Part shown: one piece after another, positions 26,958-35,800 of the stretch
Layout of the letters: each line of letters starts with the position of its first letter
How positions within the stretch are numbered: the stretch's first letter is position 1
Made by a program: the position numbers and the translations under genes
Notes under the pieces: model-generated
Databases searched by the model: none
Told to the model about the DNA's origin: nothing
Seen by the model: the letters and a program-made list of their open reading frames with translations, nothing else
From: Bacteroidota bacterium
Lineage (GTDB): Bacteria > Bacteroidota > Bacteroidia > Chitinophagales > Chitinophagaceae
Length of the DNA stretch: 45,547 nucleotides
Direction of reading: 5' to 3'
NCBI GenBank assembly: GCA_018268105.1
Contig: JAFDXG010000042.1
Span: forward strand, 1 to 45,547

Positions 26958-28508
26958 ATGCCTGATAAAGACACTTTTATTGAACTGATAAAGAACGGTT
27001 ATACATTTAAAGGAGAAAGTTTGCCCATTGGTGCCGCAATGCTTGCCGGAGAAGTACTTACCGGCACTATTGTGAATCTTCCTTTGAAGACAATGAACCG
27101 TCATGGGCTTATTGCAGGAGCGACCGGAACGGGTAAAACAAAAACACTACAGGTAATAGCAGAGGGATTAAGTGATGCAAGTGTTCCTGTATTATTAATG
27201 GATATTAAAGGAGATTTAAGCGGTATTGCAGCAACAGGTGCCGTAAATGATAAAATCAAAGAACGGTATGCCAAAATTGGCCTTACTTACAGCCCTAAAG
27301 CCTTTCCCGCTGAATTGCTGACCCTTAGCAACGAAAAGGGGGTACGTCTCAGGGCAACTGTCACTGAATTTGGACCGATACTTATTTCAAAAATTCTGGG
27401 GTTGAATGATACACAACAGGGACTTGTAGCAATGTTATTCAAATATTGCGATGACAATAAGATGCCATTGTTGGACCTTAAGGATTTTACAAAGACTCTG
27501 CAATATGTTAGTGATGAAGGTAAAGCGGAAATTGAAAAACAGTATGGTAAAATAGCCACCACAAGTACGGGTACTATATTAAGAAAGGTGATCGAACTGC
27601 AACAACAGGGTGCTGATATTTTTTTTGGTGAGCCATCGTTTGAAGTAGAAGACCTTATGCGAATTAGTGACGATGGTGGTGGGATGATTAATATTTTGCG
27701 AGTGACAGATATGCAAAATCGTCCTAAACTGTTTTCCACATTTGTTTTGCAGTTGCTGGCAGAATTGTATGCTGTACTTCCCGAGTCCGGCGACCTTGAT
27801 AAGCCAAAGCTGGTAATGTTTATTGATGAGGCTCATCTTGTATTCCAGGAAGCTACTGATGCACTCCTTCAGCAAATAGAAACAGTGATAAAGCTGATAA
27901 GATCAAAAGGAGTAGGTATTTTCTTTTGTACACAAAACCCACAGGATGTTCCGGCTTCTGTGTTGAGTCAACTCGGTTTAAAGGTGCAACATGCATTGAG
28001 AGCTTTTACTGCCGCTGACCGGAAAACGATTAAACAAGCCGCTCAAAATTACCCTGAAACGACCTACTACAATGTAGATGAACTGCTTACGCAATTAGGT
28101 ATTGGGGAAGCATTTATAACCATGCTAAATGAGAAGGGCATCCCTACGCCATTGGTACATACGATGCTGGGTTCTCCCAGATCGAGGATGGATGTACTTA
28201 CCGATGCTGAAATTGATGCACTTGTACAAAAATCAAGGCTGGTAAAAAAATATGAAGAAACTATTGATAACAAAAGCGCGTATGAAATAATAACTGCCAA
28301 ACTAAATGAAGCAGAAAAAAAATCTGCCGGAGACACCGATAACAAGCCTACAGGTAAAGAAGAACCTTCTGTGGTAGAAAAGGTATTAGATAGCTCAGTG
28401 GTCAAACAAGTTGGGCGTACTGCTGCATCAATTATTACCAGGAGCCTGTTGGGTGCATTAGGATTGGGAGGGCGAAGCAGTTCAAAAAAGAAAAGTAGCT
28501 GGTTTTGA
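26958..28508 (+). CDS. HerA/YjgR-like ATPase (DUF853)
   Basis: 516 residues. The Walker A motif GATGTGKT is at 54-61, followed by a Walker B LVMFIDEAHLVF near residue 290 and the sensor region FFCTQNPQDVPASVLSQLG. The family is DUF853 (YjgR), ring-forming P-loop ATPases related to the HerA DNA translocase. A low-complexity Lys/Ser-rich C-terminus (RSSSKKKSSWF) follows a Pro/Glu/Lys linker. The substrate of YjgR-type proteins is not established; DNA translocation is inferred from homology. Likely co-transcribed with the preceding GroES-like gene. Confidence 0.9.
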   Translation: MPDKDTFIELIKNGYTFKGESLPIGAAMLAGEVLTGTIVNLPLKTMNRHGLIAGATGTGKTKTLQVIAEGLSDASVPVLLMDIKGDLSGIAATGAVNDKIKERYAKIGLTYSPKAFPAELLTLSNEKGVRLRATVTEFGPILISKILGLNDTQQGLVAMLFKYCDDNKMPLLDLKDFTKTLQYVSDEGKAEIEKQYGKIATTSTGTILRKVIELQQQGADIFFGEPSFEVEDLMRISDDGGGMINILRVTDMQNRPKLFSTFVLQLLAELYAVLPESGDLDKPKLVMFIDEAHLVFQEATDALLQQIETVIKLIRSKGVGIFFCTQNPQDVPASVLSQLGLKVQHALRAFTAADRKTIKQAAQNYPETTYYNVDELLTQLGIGEAFITMLNEKGIPTPLVHTMLGSPRSRMDVLTDAEIDALVQKSRLVKKYEETIDNKSAYEIITAKLNEAEKKSAGDTDNKPTGKEEPSVVEKVLDSSVVKQVGRTAASIITRSLLGALGLGGRSSSKKKSSWF

Positions 28509-28615
28509 AGCAGTTAATATTTAGTTACTTTAAAAACTGAAAACATATCCGTTTAAAAACAAAAGAATACAATAAAAACAGTATTAAAAATTAAGTAGAT
28601 ACCACTAAAAGGGTA

Positions 28616-28645
28616 TTGGTGGATTGAATATCCTCACTATCTTTG
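28616..28645 (+). promoter_or_regulatory. Consensus promoter with no plus-strand gene downstream
   Basis: TTG (28616-28618), 19 bases, TATCTTTG (28638-28645) is a full match to the phylum consensus on the plus strand. Everything downstream on that strand is antisense to recQ. A start near 28652 would give a transcript of about 60 bases ending at the hairpin and T-run at 28681-28712. Confidence 0.55.
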
Positions 28646-28651
28646 ACTCGG

Positions 28652-28712
28652 TTTTTCATAGGATATTGGATTTTAAAAACGGGCTGGATTTTTATCCTGG
28701 CCCTTTTTTTTT
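28652..28712 (+). ncRNA. Candidate small RNA antisense to the recQ 3' end
   Basis: The interval runs from the inferred start point of the promoter at 28616-28645 to a hairpin (28681-28703, GGGC...GCCC with two G-T pairs and a bulge) followed by nine T residues. No ORF of useful length is present. It overlaps the last 13 codons of recQ in antisense. The hairpin may alternatively be only a terminator for the HerA-like gene upstream. Confidence 0.3.
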
Positions 28713-30640
28713 ATCATTATTTTTCCGTCATCCCTATTATCTGATATCTCAATTGCATCCTCCTCCATAAGGTGTTTAATAACGTTCCATATTTTTTGAT
28801 GGTCATTTCCTTTAATCTTATCTGTCAATTCCCGTAAAGTCATAGCACGTTGTTCGAGCAAGTCCATAATGGAAGTATAAAAAACAGAGAATTCTCCAGC
28901 AGTAATTTTAGTTTTTTTCTTTTCAATACAATTATCACAGATTCCGCATGGTTGTATAGAATGATCATTAAAGTACGCAGCAATAATCTCTGAGCGGCAT
29001 CTACCTGTGTTTTCCACATATTGCGTTATAGCATCAATTTGATTAGTCAGCACATTTTTTCTTTCTGAATATCGGATATTATCTATATAAACATTTTCGG
29101 TAACTACTCTGTTATAAAGAAATTGGATTTGCGGCGAGTCTTTTTGTGGCTGATAGTTAATGATTTTTTTGTGGGATAAACGGGTTAAAATTTTTTTTAT
29201 ATACTCCGTATCTTTTCTAAGTGACTTTGCAATTTGTTTTTCACTGACCGGCGTAGGCAGGTCCATAATGCCACCATAAGATCTCAGCAAAAACTTAATA
29301 TAAGGTTCTGCCTGTGGATAAGTATTTTCAAATTCTTCCAGGGTTGATTTACTGCAGCAGAATACAATAGTAGACGGTTTAAATATTTGTTCGCTGTAAG
29401 AGAGTATTCCCTCCTGTTCCATAGCTTTAATGGCATAAGTAGCTGTAAGTGTCCCGAGTTTGAATTGATTAGCAAATCCAGTAAGATCAAAATCATAAAA
29501 GCAATCTTCACCTGAGCCTGCTGGCAGTTGAAGATAGTTTACCAATGCCTGGTATACCTTCCTTATTTCTTCTATGGAGGGGAATCGTGTATCCGGGATT
29601 TTCCGAAGTTCAGTAATGTCGGTTTTTTTATAGAGCAATACGGCATAAGATTTTTCCCCGTCGCGGCCGGCTCTTCCTGCCTCCTGGTAATAACTTTCAA
29701 TACTGTCAGGGATATCTACATGTACCACCAGCCTTACATCTGGTTTGTCAATACCCATGCCGAATGCATTTGTACAAACCATGATACGGGTTTCATTATT
29801 CAGCCATTTTGTTTGTTTTTCATTCCTGTCTTCATACGAAAGTCCTGCATGATAATAATCTGCACTGATATGATGCAGGCGCAACAACTCTGCAATTTCT
29901 TTTGTTCTGTTTCGGCTGCGACAGTATACAATGCCACAGCCCGACACTTTTTGAATGATCTCCAGCAGCTTATTAATTTTAACATCTACATTTAATACAC
30001 TATAAGAAAGATTAGGCCGTTCATAAGATTGTCTGAAAGTTTTTATTTTGGCAAAATGAAGTTTATCGCAAATGTCTTCCTGAACTTTTTTTGTAGCAGA
30101 TGCGGTTAATGCAAGTACCGGTATCCCCGGCTTTACTTCCCTGATATCAGCAATTGTAAGATAAGGAGGACGAAAATCATAGCCCCATTGAGAGATACAA
30201 TGTGCTTCGTCTACAGCAATTAAATTAACCGGCAAAGCCGGTAAATATTCTTTGAAGAGACGGGTAGTAAGTCTTTCCGGAGAAACATACAGAAATTTGA
30301 AATTGCCGTATAGTGCATTATCCAATGTTTTTTTTACTTCTGCAAAAGACATTCCTGAATGAATAGCAAGCGCATGTATACCTTTATTTTTCAGATTTTC
30401 TACCTGATCCTTCATCAGGGCAATTAACGGCGTAACAACGAGGCAAATGCCCTTAGATGCCATTGCGGGCACCTGGAAGCAAATAGATTTACCACCCCCG
30501 GTTGGCATTATAGCAAGTGTATCGTGTCCACTGAGTACAGATAGTATAATTTCTTCCTGCAGCGGTCTAAAGGAAGTATAACCCCAGTAAGATTGCAATA
30601 TGGAATGAATATTTGCCACATTAATTAAATGGAATAACAA
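28673..30640 (-). CDS. recQ: RecQ-family ATP-dependent DNA helicase
   Basis: Up to 655 residues. Helicase motifs: SFRPLQEEII (motif 0), TLAIMPTGGGKSICF (Walker A), VDEAHCISQWGYDFRP (DEAH and the aromatic loop), IPVLALTASAT (III), and AYQ-free AGRAGRDGE (VI). The RQC zinc site is Cys-rich (CRSEIIAAYF, then CGICDNC), followed by a winged helix; no HRDC domain, as often in Bacteroidota. It unwinds recombination intermediates and acts with RecA and topoisomerase III. The longest reading begins at a TTG (30638-30640); a GTG at 30617-30619 is an alternative, closer to the conserved IHSILQSYWG. Monocistronic. Confidence 0.93.
   Translation of the reverse strand: MLFHLINVANIHSILQSYWGYTSFRPLQEEIILSVLSGHDTLAIMPTGGGKSICFQVPAMASKGICLVVTPLIALMKDQVENLKNKGIHALAIHSGMSFAEVKKTLDNALYGNFKFLYVSPERLTTRLFKEYLPALPVNLIAVDEAHCISQWGYDFRPPYLTIADIREVKPGIPVLALTASATKKVQEDICDKLHFAKIKTFRQSYERPNLSYSVLNVDVKINKLLEIIQKVSGCGIVYCRSRNRTKEIAELLRLHHISADYYHAGLSYEDRNEKQTKWLNNETRIMVCTNAFGMGIDKPDVRLVVHVDIPDSIESYYQEAGRAGRDGEKSYAVLLYKKTDITELRKIPDTRFPSIEEIRKVYQALVNYLQLPAGSGEDCFYDFDLTGFANQFKLGTLTATYAIKAMEQEGILSYSEQIFKPSTIVFCCSKSTLEEFENTYPQAEPYIKFLLRSYGGIMDLPTPVSEKQIAKSLRKDTEYIKKILTRLSHKKIINYQPQKDSPQIQFLYNRVVTENVYIDNIRYSERKNVLTNQIDAITQYVENTGRCRSEIIAAYFNDHSIQPCGICDNCIEKKKTKITAGEFSVFYTSIMDLLEQRAMTLRELTDKIKGNDHQKIWNVIKHLMEEDAIEISDNRDDGKIMIKKKGQDKNPARF
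28681..28712 (+). terminator. Intrinsic terminator for the plus strand
   Basis: A GGGCTGG / CCTGGCCC stem, imperfect, closes a short loop and is followed by nine T residues. It lies inside the end of recQ on the opposite strand and can end transcripts from the HerA-like gene or from the orphan promoter. Confidence 0.6.
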
Positions 30641-30728
30641 ATATCATCCAAAGTGTTAAGTTGAAAAAATAAGACTATTTCATGCCAGAGTTAAACCGGC
30701 TATAATTAAGCCTGATAATGCTGAAAAG

Positions 30729-32855
30729 TTATATTACTTTTTTTACAAACAACCTCCCGGAATTTATTGCAAGCACTACATCGCTCAGTCCCATCACCAA
30801 TGCACCAAACATTGGGCTTAGAAAGCCCAATGCCGCAAGTGGGATGGCAACAATATTATAAGCAAATGCCCAGAACAGGTTTTGCTTTATAGTGAGAAAT
30901 GTATGTTTCCCAAGTCCCAGGGAGAGTGGAAGATTCTTTAACCCATGATTCATCAACACCACATCTGCTGTTTGCATAGCAATCTGCGATGCATCGCTCA
31001 AAGAAATACCGATGGTGGCTTTTGCGAGTGCGGGTGCATCATTGATACCATCTCCGATCATCGCCGTTGGTTTTTGTTCCGATAGTTGTTCTATGGTAGC
31101 AAGTTTTTGTTCCGGAGTTTGCTCTGCCATTACTTTGTCAATCCCGATTTGCTCAGCAAGTTTTTTGCATTTTGCAGTATTGTCACCACTAAGTAAAAAA
31201 GTACTGATACCTCTGCTATGAAGATATTCAATAACCTGCTTTGCTTCTGGACGTACTTCATCTTTCATATCTATCCAGCCGATTAGGGTATTGTTTTTAA
31301 TTATATAAATATTATGCGTATTGTCCTGTGTAAAGGTCGCAGCCAATTTGAAGGATCCTGCCCGGTATATATCGCCGTCCTTTGCAACCGCTTCTATACC
31401 CAGCCCTTTGATTTCATCAATTTTTTCCCATCGGATATCAGTTTTTGATTTCCATTCTGCCGTGATGCTTTTTGCTATAGGATGATTAGAGTACTTCTCA
31501 ATAGAAAACACTATTTTTTTAAAATGGTCTTCGTCTATAGTTGTATCTAAAACTCTCCATTTATCAATTGAGAGCATTCCTGTGGTAAGGGTACCGGTTT
31601 TATCAAAAACCACCTGTTGTATATCTTTGAACAATTCAAGTGAAGTAGCATTTCTAAACAGTACCCCGTTTCGGGCCGCACGGCCAAGTCCTACAGCTAC
31701 TGCTGCGGGAGTGGCCAAACCTAACGCACAGGGACAAGCGATAACCAGCACAGCGATACTGCGCATTAGTGAAGGCGTAAATTCGTGCAGGATAAAATAA
31801 TTAAATACAAATGTGAGTGCTGCAATTCCAATTACAGCCGGTACAAATATTGCACTGATTTTATCAGCCATTTGCTGCACCGGGGGTTTTTCTCCCTGTG
31901 CCTGTTTTACCAGGTTTACTATATTAGCCAGTGCAGAGTCATTGGCAGCGGCAGTTACCTGTGCTTTCACCATTCCCTCCACCAGCAAGCTTCCCCCTAT
32001 GAGCAAATCTTTTGATTTTTTTTCAACCGGAAGACTTTCACCTGTGATGATTGCTTCACTAATACTTGCTTCACCCCAAAGTATCTTACTATCTGCCGGA
32101 ACCTGTTCACCATTCTTAATCAATATAAGATCACCGGGTCTCAAATCTGCGTTATCTACCGGCATAATTACTTCCTGATGGTCTCCGTCAAAAGCAATCA
32201 TATTAGCCATCACCTTCTGTGATTTCGCCAGACTGTTTAGTGCTTTTTGTGTAGATTGAATAGAAGCGCTTTCAAGGTAATTGCCAAAAAAAACCAGGGT
32301 GATGATGGTAGCTGTTGTTTCATAAAAGAGATAATCTTCACCAAGATTCATAAAAGTACCGGCAAGACTATAGGCAAATGCCGCTGTTGCACCAAGGGCT
32401 ATCAGCACATTCATGTTTGGCATACCATTTTTTAAACTTTTAACAGCGCTTTTGCCGAAATAATTCATTCCCGTAAAGTACACAGGGATACAAACCGACA
32501 ATTGCAGCCAGGGGTTTGCCAACCAGTGCCATCCCAGTAATCCGTGAGCCATGTGGAGCATTAGTACAATAGTGAATGGCAGACAAAAAAGCATATATTT
32601 CAAATGGATATTCCATTTCTTATCTGCAACGGGAAGGGTTCCCGGCTCAAGATTGCCAGCTACTTTATAACCTAAACCCTCAATTCCCTTTTCAATTTTT
32701 TCAGTAGAGTTGTTCCCATTGAGCAGAAAAGCTACATCGCCATCTACAAAGTTTATCCTGATATCATTCGCCCCTTCTTTCTCAAGAAATTTTCGTACGG
32801 TAAGCGCACAGTTGGCGCAATCCATACCTTCTACTTTCCATCTTATGTTTTCCAT
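30729..32855 (-). CDS. copA: Copper-translocating P1B-type ATPase
   Basis: 708 residues. One N-terminal heavy-metal domain carries the GMDCANC motif (Cys13, Cys16), then eight membrane helices. The ion-binding CPC is Cys374-Pro375-Cys376 (IACPCALGLATP), the phosphorylated Asp418 lies in DKTGTLTTG, the HP motif is YSNHPIAKS, and hinge GDGINDAP is near the end. This pattern is that of Cu(I) exporters. It pumps copper out of the cytoplasm. Its start is ATG at 32853-32855, and a palindromic promoter region lies 40 bases upstream. Confidence 0.93.
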   Translation of the reverse strand: MENIRWKVEGMDCANCALTVRKFLEKEGANDIRINFVDGDVAFLLNGNNSTEKIEKGIEGLGYKVAGNLEPGTLPVADKKWNIHLKYMLFCLPFTIVLMLHMAHGLLGWHWLANPWLQLSVCIPVYFTGMNYFGKSAVKSLKNGMPNMNVLIALGATAAFAYSLAGTFMNLGEDYLFYETTATIITLVFFGNYLESASIQSTQKALNSLAKSQKVMANMIAFDGDHQEVIMPVDNADLRPGDLILIKNGEQVPADSKILWGEASISEAIITGESLPVEKKSKDLLIGGSLLVEGMVKAQVTAAANDSALANIVNLVKQAQGEKPPVQQMADKISAIFVPAVIGIAALTFVFNYFILHEFTPSLMRSIAVLVIACPCALGLATPAAVAVGLGRAARNGVLFRNATSLELFKDIQQVVFDKTGTLTTGMLSIDKWRVLDTTIDEDHFKKIVFSIEKYSNHPIAKSITAEWKSKTDIRWEKIDEIKGLGIEAVAKDGDIYRAGSFKLAATFTQDNTHNIYIIKNNTLIGWIDMKDEVRPEAKQVIEYLHSRGISTFLLSGDNTAKCKKLAEQIGIDKVMAEQTPEQKLATIEQLSEQKPTAMIGDGINDAPALAKATIGISLSDASQIAMQTADVVLMNHGLKNLPLSLGLGKHTFLTIKQNLFWAFAYNIVAIPLAALGFLSPMFGALVMGLSDVVLAINSGRLFVKKVI

Positions 32856-32894
32856 ATCACAAAGCTATAGACAGACCTTCAAAAGTCTCTGCAG

Positions 32895-32914
32895 TTGCAA
32901 ACATATCTTTGCAA
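32895..32914. promoter_or_regulatory. Palindrome with overlapping divergent -7 elements, copA/tsaE
   Basis: TTGCAAA (32895-32901), six bases, TTTGCAA (32908-32914) is a perfect inverted repeat. It contains TATGTTTG on the minus strand (32898-32905, toward copA) and TATCTTTG on the plus strand (32904-32911, toward tsaE). TATCTTTGCAAC is repeated at 32946-32957, so tsaE has a second possible -7. No clear -33 was found for either. A regulator binding here would affect both directions. Confidence 0.5.
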
Positions 32915-33026
32915 CGAAGTGGCAGGAAATACCCATAATGAAAATTATCTTTGCAACTTTGTTTCATTTGAGCAGATATGAATCAAAAAGGCCTTCTAAT
33001 TGAATAATCTCCATTTATTTTACAGC

Positions 33027-33461
33027 ATGGAATTGGTTGTACAACTTGATCAGATACATGAAGCAGCCCGTATGTTCTTGCAAAAGGTAGAGGGTAAAGT
33101 TTTTGCCCTTCATGGGGAAATGGGGGCAGGTAAAACCACATTTATTTCAGCGCTATGTGTAGCACTTGGCGTAAGCTCCGGCACCGGTAGTCCAACTTTT
33201 TCACTGATCAATGAATATGTATTTGTAGATAAGGGTAAAAGCAATTCGATTTTTCATCTTGATTTGTATCGAATAAAGGATGAGGCGGAAGCGATAAATG
33301 CGGGGGTGGAAGATTGCTTATACTCAGGCAGTATTTGCTTTGTAGAATGGCCGGAAAAAATAAGCTCTCTTTTGCCGGATGATACCGTTCATGTTTATCT
33401 GACTGTAACCGGAGAAAAGAGCCGGCTCCTAAAAATTGCTGACAGCGCGACAAAATTTTAG
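33027..33461 (+). CDS. tsaE: tRNA t6A biosynthesis ATPase TsaE
   Basis: 144 residues from the ATG at 33027; the longer reading begins at a TTG (33000) and adds a stretch with no conserved features. P-loop GEMGAGKTTF, family motif SPTFSLINEY, the HLDLYRI strand, and VEWPEK, all in the normal order for TsaE/YjeE. With TsaB, TsaC and TsaD it makes threonylcarbamoyl-adenosine at position 37 of tRNAs reading ANN codons. Followed after 29 bases by alanine dehydrogenase, a pairing common in Bacteroidota. Confidence 0.93.
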   Translation: MELVVQLDQIHEAARMFLQKVEGKVFALHGEMGAGKTTFISALCVALGVSSGTGSPTFSLINEYVFVDKGKSNSIFHLDLYRIKDEAEAINAGVEDCLYSGSICFVEWPEKISSLLPDDTVHVYLTVTGEKSRLLKIADSATKF

Positions 33462-33490
33462 TAAATTGTCCATTCAAATCTTTTCGTAAT

Positions 33491-34705
33491 ATGCCGGCAG
33501 AAAAGCCCTTTGTATCCACATCATTTAATTATGAAACGCTGGAAGAGACCTTAGATGTGAAGCCTCGTGAAGCACAATTGCTCATTGGTATACCCAGGGA
33601 AAACACCTTTCAGGAAAATAGAATAGCATTGACGCCGGATGCTATAAGCGTGTTAGTAAACAATGGGCACAGGGTAGTGGTGGAACATCGGGCCGGCGAA
33701 GGCGCTCATTTCTCTGAAAAAGATTACAGTGATGCCGGAGCAAAAATAGCTTACGATAAAAAAGAGGTATTTCAGTGTGACATGATTATGAAATCTGCTC
33801 CTGTAAATGATGAGGAGCTCTCATTGCTGAAAACCGATCAAACGATAATCTCACCCATACACTTACCCGTTATGAAAACCTCCATTCTGCAATGCATGAT
33901 GGAGAAAAGGATAACAGCTTTATCGTTTGAAAATTTTAAAGATGATTCGGGACACAATCCGATAGTAAGGAGTATGAGTGAGATTGCAGGCAGTGCTGTG
34001 ATGCTGCTTGCCGGCAATTACCTGAGCAATGCCAACAATGGTAAAGGAATGTTGCTTGGCGGGATTTCTGGTATTCCACCTACAAAAGTTGTAATTATAG
34101 GCGCTGGCATTGTAGGCGAATATGCAGCCCGTACTGCTATGGCAATGGGTAGCAGCGTAAAGGTGTTTGATAACAATATTTACAAATTAAAACGGATACA
34201 GGGCAATATTGGAGCTAGGATTTGGACTTCAGTAATTGAGCCTAAAATTCTTGCCAAACAATTAAAAACCTGTGATGTGGCAGTAGGGGCATTATCCTCT
34301 TTCGGCGGAAGAACACCCATTGTAGCAACAGAAGAGATGGTTTCGATAATGCGGCCTGGTAGTGTTATACTTGATGTATGTATTGACCGTGGCGGATGTT
34401 TTGAAACATCAGAGATTACTTCACACGAAAGCCCGGTATTTATTAAGCACGGGGTCATTCATTATTGCGTTCCCAATATTCCTTCCGGTTTTGCAAGAAC
34501 GGCATCCCAGGCAATAAGTAATGTACTTATGCCCCTGCTTCTTGAGATTGGCGATGAGGGCGGGCTCGAAAAACTGGTATGGCACAAGTTTAATATTCGT
34601 AGCGGGATATATCTTTTCAAAGGGGCGCTCACTAATATTTATTTAAGCCAGAGATTTAATTTGAAGTATACTGACCTGAATTTGCTGATAGCAAGCAGAA
34701 GATAA
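33491..34705 (+). CDS. ald: Alanine dehydrogenase (AlaDH/PNT family)
   Basis: 404 residues. The N-terminal AlaDH/PNT domain starts with LIGIPRENTFQENRIALTPD, the NAD-binding Rossmann core is KVVIIGAGIVGEYAARTAMA with VFDNN, and the C-terminal signature is PNIPSGFARTAS. A 30-residue N-terminal extension precedes the family core and is usual in this phylum. It interconverts alanine and pyruvate with NAD and ammonia in the cytoplasm. Second gene of the tsaE unit, ending at a strong hairpin. Confidence 0.9.
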   Translation: MPAEKPFVSTSFNYETLEETLDVKPREAQLLIGIPRENTFQENRIALTPDAISVLVNNGHRVVVEHRAGEGAHFSEKDYSDAGAKIAYDKKEVFQCDMIMKSAPVNDEELSLLKTDQTIISPIHLPVMKTSILQCMMEKRITALSFENFKDDSGHNPIVRSMSEIAGSAVMLLAGNYLSNANNGKGMLLGGISGIPPTKVVIIGAGIVGEYAARTAMAMGSSVKVFDNNIYKLKRIQGNIGARIWTSVIEPKILAKQLKTCDVAVGALSSFGGRTPIVATEEMVSIMRPGSVILDVCIDRGGCFETSEITSHESPVFIKHGVIHYCVPNIPSGFARTASQAISNVLMPLLLEIGDEGGLEKLVWHKFNIRSGIYLFKGALTNIYLSQRFNLKYTDLNLLIASRR

Positions 34706-34727
34706 TATACGCAGTATATCCTCCAAA

Positions 34728-34763
34728 AAAAAGCCATTCAGCAAGTTTCTGAATGGCTTTTTT
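34728..34763. terminator. Bidirectional intrinsic terminator
   Basis: A 14-base perfect stem (34728-34741 and 34749-34762) with a 7-base loop, flanked by A-run and T-run. It ends both ald and the converging OmpA-like gene. Confidence 0.85.
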
Positions 34764-34781
34764 GCATTTTATGAATACGTT

Positions 34782-35645
34782 TTATTTCTTTTCAAGTAAT
34801 TGAAAGAACTGATCCAACTGAGGCAATATAACAATTCTCGTTCTGCGGTTAGCGGCTCTGCCTTCAGCAGTATTATTATCAGCAACAGGTATATATTCAC
34901 TACGGCCTGCTGCAGCCATTTTAGCAGGTTGGATACCATATTGCTTTTGTAATACTCTTACTACGGCAGTAGCTCTTTTCACACTCAGATCCCAGTTGTC
35001 AAGCAATAAACCCTTGCTGAAAGGAACATTATCGGTATGTCCTTCAACCATAAATTCAATATCAGGCTGTGCTTTTAATACTGTAGCTACTTTTCCAAGT
35101 ACTGTTTTTGCTTTTTCAGTAATATCATAACTACCGCTTCTGAACAGCAGTTTATCAGAAATGTCAATGAATACAACGCCCTTATCAACTTTAACATTGA
35201 TATCCTGATCGTCCATATTTCCTAATGCTCCTTTAAGATTCATTACAAGAGCCAAGTTTAATGAGTCCTTGCGAGCCATTGCTGTTTGCAAATCCTGTAT
35301 ATAAGCATCTTTTGCGCCAATGTTATCAAGGGATTTTTTTATACTCTGAGCCTGAGCTGCTGAAATCACAGAAAGATCTTCCAGTTGTTTCAAGGCAACA
35401 GTGTTGTTATCCTTAGCTAAGGCAAGCTGTTTGTTCAAATCAGCAAGCTGAGCTTCGTAAGACGTTTTCTGACGCTCCAATTCTGATTTATTGTCTTCGC
35501 AAAGTTTTAAATCACCCTGAAGTTTTGTCTGAGCCTGGTTGAGGGAATCTAACTTAGCCTGGGCTGCTTTAAACTTTTTGCTGCTTACGCAGGAAAAAAG
35601 AAAAGCGGGAGCAATAGCCAGTAATAAAAAATGCTTCAATTTCAT
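34782..35645 (-). CDS. OmpA-family peptidoglycan-binding lipoprotein
   Basis: 287 residues. Lipobox LFSC with Cys19 and a +2 VSSKK tether; residues 25-125 form a coiled coil (KLDSLNQAQTKLQGDL...). The C-terminal OmpA domain (about 155-280) has the strand set VFIDISDKLLFRSGSYDI, the diaminopimelate-binding motif VEGHTDN and the final helix EGRAANRRTRIVI. It anchors the outer membrane to peptidoglycan. The 5' leader carries a hairpin at 35683-35707 and a -7 element at 35724-35731. Confidence 0.9.
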   Translation of the reverse strand: MKLKHFLLLAIAPAFLFSCVSSKKFKAAQAKLDSLNQAQTKLQGDLKLCEDNKSELERQKTSYEAQLADLNKQLALAKDNNTVALKQLEDLSVISAAQAQSIKKSLDNIGAKDAYIQDLQTAMARKDSLNLALVMNLKGALGNMDDQDINVKVDKGVVFIDISDKLLFRSGSYDITEKAKTVLGKVATVLKAQPDIEFMVEGHTDNVPFSKGLLLDNWDLSVKRATAVVRVLQKQYGIQPAKMAAAGRSEYIPVADNNTAEGRAANRRTRIVILPQLDQFFQLLEKK

Positions 35646-35682
35646 TTCTATTGTTTTTGATATGTTATTGGTAAAGATATAG

Positions 35683-35707
35683 TATCAGCCTGAATTAAAG
35701 GCTGATA
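35683..35707 (-). promoter_or_regulatory. Leader hairpin of the OmpA-like lipoprotein mRNA
   Basis: TATCAGCCT and AGGCTGATA (9-base stem, 7-base loop) lie between the probable -7 element TAGCTTTG (minus strand, 35724-35731) and the start at 35645. No T-run follows, so it is more likely a stability or control element than a terminator. Confidence 0.4.
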
Positions 35708-35746
35708 GTTATAAAATTTTGGGCAAAGCTAAATCAATAATAATAA

Positions 35747-35778
35747 AAAAGAGAAATATACATACATATTTCTCTTTT
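35747..35778 (-). terminator. Intrinsic terminator of the 833-residue protein gene
   Basis: AAAAGAGAAATAT (35747-35759) pairs perfectly with ATATTTCTCTTTT (35766-35778). On the minus strand the stem is followed by a T-run, ending the gene that stops at 35801. Confidence 0.7.
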
Positions 35779-35800
35779 GATTTACAATAATTCGTCTTTT

